Of a stretch of DNA of 64,000 bases, positions 58,620-64,000 are shown piece by piece; positions within the stretch are counted from its first letter, which is position 1, and each line of letters opens with the position of its first letter. Where the stretch lies: contig OY751494.1 of assembly GCA_963565915.1 (NCBI GenBank), forward strand, positions 1,612,001 through 1,676,000, in the 5' to 3' direction. The DNA is from Entoloma clypeatum. Taxonomy: Eukaryota > Basidiomycota > Agaricomycetes > Agaricales > Entolomataceae. The notes beneath the pieces were generated by a model. That model searched no databases and had not been told where the DNA came from. It saw only the letters and a list, made by a program, of their open reading frames with translations. A program made the position numbers and the translations under genes.

Positions 58620-60459
58620 TATACGAACCGAGTAAGAGGCAATCTTGAACACGTGAATGTTTGGCCGTAAAGACGAATTGGCCTCAACGTTCCCATCTCG
58701 AATTTCTTGTAGGCTTATGCAAGGAAGTCTAACCAACGCCCAATGTATATTGACTTGGACAACACCCTCCCATATATAAGCCGATCGTTCAAGTATTCAA
58801 GCTATCAAAGGTGGGCTTGCACCTTACCTTCCTGCAAAGATGCCGATCAAAGGTAGGTGGAACTAACACGAGTCACCAGCGGCGCCTGTCGCCAACCTGT
58901 CCCATCTTCCTGTGTTCAGAAAGGCATTTATTCAACCTTCATTGGCTCTCAGCGAACTGACGCAGGGATGACGGCCACTCCGACATGTTGGCAGTGCTTC
59001 ACCTTCCAGTACTTATCTTGGCCGATGGAGGGAAAACAAATGAACGCGCATCTGCCACCACAATTAATCTGTGGCGTCTGAAACACTAAAGAACTCCACC
59101 AGCACCATTCATTCTTATGATCGACGGATCCGAACGTTGTCATCCCGGTCTCACATGGATGGGACCCACAGGCCTTAAACTGTCCAACATCTATACAATT
59201 TAGGACACATGCGCTAAGACCGACTCAGGGTCAATGGAACGGTTGAATGAAATTAAACCTTCAACAACCGCAGCTCCAGGTGTCCGCCTTGTTCTGCATG
59301 CTGCTGTTCCTGTATCACTGCAATATATCAAGAGTTCATTCAGATGAACCGATATGTCAGACCTATCGTCCCAGCATTGCAATTGACTCTAACCCATGGG
59401 TGCGTGTTTACAAGCGCGCTTCCCTCGGGAGGGTATGTACATATATCAGATCACTAATCGTTTCGTTAAGGTGTCGATGCAAGGGACAGAAGGGAAAGAA
59501 AGGCTTCGGGCTTCGGGCAAACCAGCCTCACGCCGATGGTCGGTTGACCCTTCGCCTTGTCAATGTCAGACCCTGTCTGATATACGACCAAGAGCTCAAT
59601 TCCTCACACGGGTGGTGTGTTGTTAGCCAACCGAGAAGTCCTTCGCTAGCGACTTGTGGAACAAGAATCGTCAGCTTGGGCGGACCGTCATCAGTATGGT
59701 AACACTTTCATACGTTACTAAACAGAAGTCTCGACTACCGTGCGCCATGTCTCCTTGGCACTGGATCAACTCAGAACACACACTGTCTGGACTGTCATGA
59801 CAATCGTATTATTCATAAATCTCCTAAGTCTTAGGAGTTCATATCATGGACGTATACGTAAGAGGAGGACGACAGGGAGTGCTTGTTCGGGATGTGGTCG
59901 ATGGTAAACTAAAGGGAATTTGGATAGTCGATATTAGTTCAGGTGCCTAATCCCAAATAACTGATAGGTAGAAGGGTAACAGGCGGTAGAGTACTGCAGA
60001 TATTACAATAAGAAACTGGGTGATAAGAGAGACAGAGACAATCCTATGGGGAATGCGGGGTGGTTGAGGTAATGATATATAAATGGGAGAGTGCGCTAGG
60101 GAAGAGGAGAAGGTGTGCAGAATATGGACAGAAGATGATTATTATTGAAGGAGGGAGAAAGTAAATGAAAATGCCCCTGGGGCAGACGTGCCAAGCCGGG
60201 AATGCAATGTGTATGATAAGTTGCGTGCCAAAAAGGATAAAGAAAAAAAACGACAACAACCATGAAAGAGAAGATGCGCATAGAAATGAAGACCATGGGC
60301 CATGTATAGTCAAAGGGGGTAGAGGAAGGCGTGGGGGGTAAGCGGGTGTGATGTCAATATACGCAAGACATGTTGGGAAGCCAATGTCACGAGAGAGAGT
60401 CCAAAACGACAACATGCGAGGGGAGAGCCAAGATACAAACGGAAGACCGTGATTGATTT
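58620..60459. other. Intergenic, no gene seen
   Basis: About 1.8 kb with short frames only. The stretch before 60459 should contain the 3' end of the RGS gene transcript. No repeat was recognised. Confidence 0.4.
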
Positions 60460-62621
60460 CTATGGTGATGCTGGTGCAGATCCTGAATGCGGCATTACAT
60501 GGGAGGCCGCTGCCGCTGCTTGCGCTTGACGATGTTCTCGTTCGGCGGCTTGTTGTGAAATGGTAACGTAGGCGCCGCCAACCTCGTCCGACAAACCTGG
60601 TGGCGCAGTAGGACTTTGAATTTTGAGACCACCTGGCGTTGAATCAGGTTCTTCGTCCCAATTCCTCATCGCCATGAATTTGGGTTCCTTGATGAACTAT
60701 AATAGGGAAGGATAAATCAGACCATGAGTTCGAATCCTGTACGAAAGCAGACTTGCCTTCGGAACAGAGTCCGTAGCCATTAAACGGAAGACATGAACCT
60801 GGATACGCTCGTACAAACGGATCATCGTCTGCAGCTGGGTTGCATTGAAAGCGTTCGCCTGCTCCGGTTCTACGCGGCCTTGGAAAGCCTTGCCTGTTAA
60901 ATTCGTGACGGCGTCTTCAAGGTACTTCACCAGCTCGTTCCGAAGCCCATGATCAATGTTCAGTTCGCACTGACTTGATGGAGCAAGATACTTGTTATAA
61001 ATTTGGAATGCTGTCTGAATGAGGGATTCGTGGTGCTGCTCCATCGCGACTTGACCAGGGGTGGTACGATGCTGTCGAGAAGGATTGACAGCGGCAGCAC
61101 TGGAGGTGATGTTGAATTTTCGCTTGAAATCTTGAACGTCCAGCCAGAATGATAGATTTTCCTCGCTGAAATTACCGCGCAAGAACTCTCGGAAAAGCGA
61201 CCTTAGTGGCGGTTCATCGAGGATGTACCGTAGCCGGTCGGTATTGCTCGCCTTGCCCTTTCTCTCTGGTACCTCATATGTTGCATTAAGCTTTTCAGCC
61301 AACGATATCCGGCGACGGATTTTCGCATCGGGGTTATGAGAGTTCTTCTCGGTCGCGCCTTCTGTGAGATCCTCTACTGATGCGCGCTCCATGGCGACGA
61401 GATTGGAGGAAGAGGCATTTGGCGAATCATGGCTGCCTATCAGGCGTGATGTATCCCAATGCGCGAGACGGCGACCCTCATCTGTGATCCTGTAGATGGC
61501 CTTGGCAGTGCAGCGGAATTCACCTTGTTGCTGTGGAGGACCGTCAGGTCAAGTATATTAGACAGAAAGATAGGACATACGCTAACGACCGAATTTCCAC
61601 CGGGCGTGGAACCACGGACAGTGAATATGATGGCAGAGTCATTGTTTTTGCGCTTATCGCTGACCAAGGTGATCAGACCGAATCGTACGAACTGAGCGGC
61701 CATCTCTGCGGCCTCTTCACGACCCACGACTGATGTGAAATCGCAGAGCCACTCGAGAGCAGTCACAGCAGGAAAACAATGTTTGTGCTGGTGCTGGCTT
61801 TTACCGAGGAGGGGCTGGGCTCGCTCAGTGATGTCCTGGAGAGGAACACCTTTTGCACGCTCGTTGTATTTCTGGTATACATCGAGAGTGGGGTTTTGCG
61901 GGAGCATATTGGGTTGACGACCTGCGAAACGACGGAAAAGGGCGGTGATGACAGACTGAGAGACTATTATCTCATCGTCGCTGGATCGGCGTTCAAGATG
62001 GAGGAGCTTGACGCATATAGGCTGTGTTGCAAAGACCTGCTGCAGCTTGTCGGCAGTAATTCCGTTCTTGCTAATGAAACGTTCGAGAACGTGGAGGCCC
62101 TTGGGTGTGAGGACATAGACACCGCGATCCTTGAAGAGATTGGAAGATGGATCTGCGGCGTTTTCGATTAAACGAGCATCCATGAAGTGTTGACACATCG
62201 CCTTGGCCATGTCACGAGTCATGGAAAATGTAGTCGTCGTTGTCGTCGTAACCACTCGTGAAGGCTCTCTGGGATCCGGCCCGCGATTTGATTGAGAAAA
62301 CTTGAGGGATGCAAGGTTGTGCGCTGCCTCATCGCTGGAGGGGAGATGTCAGAAGATGACGAGACGGAAGAAGCTGGCGACGAACGTTGAAAAAGAATTA
62401 GGGAACGTCCTGAAGAACTGTTTGTGAGGTCCCAAGTCGAGAGATGCTATTAGTGTTGCGAATAGGTCAAGAGTGTCCTGAGCGAAAAGATAAGACGAGG
62501 AGAGGGGGGCGGAGAAAGTGGGGGCGACCTTGAGAAAGGGCCTCCCGCGTTTTGTGGTCTTCATCATGTGTGATGAGGTGGCCTGTGGTTGGGGGACATC
62601 GAGGTCAGCTGGCGAGGGCAT
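60460..62621 (-). CDS. Regulator of G-protein signalling with two DEP domains (Sst2/FlbA/Thn1 type)
   Basis: A minus-strand gene with about six exons gives roughly 600 residues. The start chosen is MPSPADLDVPQPQATSSHMM at 62621, followed after an intron by DTLDLFATLIASLDLGPHKQ. A first DEP domain includes TRDMAKAMCQHFMDARLIEN and SSNLFKDRGVYVLTPKGLHV; a second contains TALEWLCDFTSVVGREEAAE and FVRFGLITLVSDKRK. The RGS domain starts LRYILDEPPLRSLFREFLRG and has NFSEENLSFWLDVQDFKRKF, ending FNATQLQTMIRLYERIQVHV. The protein accelerates GTP hydrolysis by G-alpha, damping pheromone or nutrient signals; in mushrooms the homologue thn1 controls aerial hyphae. A longer upstream start (62825) is in frame but reads as low-complexity leader. 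Good domain completeness. Confidence 0.92.
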
Positions 62622-64000
62622 CGCTCGCTGTGGTGTCAGGGAGAAAGGAACGGAAATGGAGGGAAAGGGTGGAGGAGGGGGGGGAGGAGCACGAGGATGA
62701 GAGCGAAGAGGAAGAGATGGAGGGGAGGGAGTGGTGGGAATATACTCGGTTGTCGGTTGCCAATCGCTACCCTTTCCCACAAGGGCAATCCGCCTCATGT
62801 AGCCCCTGTTTGGTCTTGCCGACATCTTTTTTTTTTTTACAAGTACATATTCTTTTTTCTTTTTTCAAATGCATATGTCAACCACTCCAGCTCGTCTCAG
62901 GGTCACATCTATTCGTTTCACCACCGATATTGGATGACTTCAGATTATTTTTTTCAAACCGATAAGCGAGCGGAGTATGAATAATCTAGGTCTCTTCAAC
63001 CCTTTATTCATCATGATCAAGGTCAATAATTACCTCTCCGAGATCACGTGTTGACAGGCGAAAGTGACATTTTGGCTGAAGATCAGTCTTTTCTGGGCCT
63101 CATGGGACATGTTTACGGCATTGTAACGGGCTCTAACAGGGAATGTCGAGCATTGCTGTCCAGAGCGAGATCAGGAACTCTGTCGCGGGCGATGAATATG
63201 CTGACAAACATCTGGAAACACAGAGTTTTAGACGAGGGGGCATGTGTTCCAGGTGCACTTCAAAGTCCGACGACGGATACGCTGAAAGCGTGACGATCGT
63301 GTCCTACAACAGCACTTGAATTCTATTAAACCTTCGGGAAGTCATCCATTCTCGTGGGGGGCATCTGCCTTTCACAAAGTTTTGTTTCTAAGCCATCCAC
63401 TCGAGGCTCTGTCTCTCATCCTCCCCCAATGTCCTCACTTTTCGTGTCCGCTGTCAAATAGGTCGTTTCCGTGAGAGTCGGAGATCTTCAATCTTGTTAC
63501 AATATACCCAGTCTTGGCCAACGCGACTCGCTTCCTCAATATACAAAGAACTTGGTCGCCTCGTTTCTGGCATCTGCCTTTCACCACAGACCGCCTAACT
63601 TTGATACTTCATCACCAACTTGTGAGTCCTCCAAATCAGATCCTATTACATTTGCCCCTTGGCACACATCATGCCTTGCGAGGAATCATCGTCAGGTTCG
63701 CCTCCGAGGAGCATGTACTGACCATAGCCAGTACATACACAACAGAGTCTAAACTTTTGTCATACTTAGTCGAACCGACCTGGTCAGGGTCCGGTTACCA
63801 GTCACCAGTCACCTGGGATACTACGAGTACGCTGCTCTGAGCGGCGGCGGTGGAGCTGTTTGTAGTAGTGGGGGATAAACGGATCAAGGAAGCGATACTT
63901 ACACGTGGTACTGATCGCACAATCTTGGCACAATTGTTCTGCCACAACATTCAACTCACTGCCGAGTCTTGGCCGCTGTCTGGAATCATCTCAAACCCTC
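62622..64000. other. Right-edge stretch without a recognised gene
   Basis: The first 200 bases form the G-rich 5' leader of the RGS gene (minus strand C-rich). T-runs lie near 62826-62870. Between 63450 and 63840 there are two overlapping plus-strand frames of about 100 codons without a domain. No end of a neighbouring gene could be identified. Confidence 0.35.

Noticed and set aside
1..64000. CRISPR arrays or prokaryotic-type systems
   Set aside because: No regularly spaced direct repeats, and the intron-rich genes show a eukaryotic genome.

Overview
This window is a piece of a nuclear genome from a filamentous basidiomycete, most likely a mushroom-forming agaricomycete. Evidence: nearly every gene is broken by several short introns (about 45-65 bp, GT-AG with a few GC-AG), genes are packed tightly on both strands, a tRNA-Tyr carries a canonical nuclear intron after position 37, and several proteins have the fungal form (COMPASS Swd1, Tti2, AP-3 mu, Zn2Cys6 regulator, DEP-RGS protein, Atf1-type bZIP). 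Exon joins were worked out by hand from splice signals and protein continuity. Where I give an exon list, the summed exon length is a multiple of three and the frame stays open.

Layout. 1-2.8 kb is repeat-rich with no gene: degenerate short repeats, an imperfect inverted repeat and a 378 bp MITE-like element with 85 bp terminal inverted repeats flanked by TA. From 2.8 to 22 kb is a dense housekeeping block: Swd1/RBBP5 (+), Tti2 (+), a small Agaricomycete-type hypothetical (+), calcineurin B (-), mitochondrial tRNA-modifying GTPase Mss1/MnmE (+, sharing a 117 bp divergent promoter with calcineurin B), a WDR89-like WD40 protein (-), a single-pass membrane ORF (+), a four-TM MARVEL-like protein (+), Sco1 (+), an MBOAT lysophospholipid acyltransferase (+), and a large CCCH-RRM-RBR E3 ligase (-). 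A tRNA-Tyr (-) and an Atf1-like bZIP gene (+) follow at 22-24 kb.

24-30 kb is more accessory: a small secreted protein, two tandem isochorismatase-type hydrolases, and unassigned stretches. 30-38 kb returns to conserved genes: a 1,172-residue Ser-rich coiled-coil protein, NDUFA4-like subunit (with an 11 nt micro-exon), a D-arabinose dehydrogenase-like aldo-keto reductase and AP-3 mu, all on +. 38-45 kb holds an unrecognised minus-strand gene, the Hsp70/Hsp90 co-chaperone Sti1 (-) and a tandem TIGR02452/microbial-type PARG pair of which one copy is intact and the other is frameshifted. 46.9-54.5 kb holds a Zn2Cys6 transcription factor (+) converging on a Nup120/Nup160 nucleoporin (-). 54.5-64 kb is gene-poor, with a probably broken lineage-specific ORF, a cytochrome b5-like membrane protein (-) and a DEP-DEP-RGS regulator of G-protein signalling (-).

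I see no gene cluster that works as one dedicated pathway. The most interesting items are the decayed PARG duplicate next to its intact twin, the multi-domain RNA-binding RBR ligase, the catalytically complete isochorismatase pair and the MITE.
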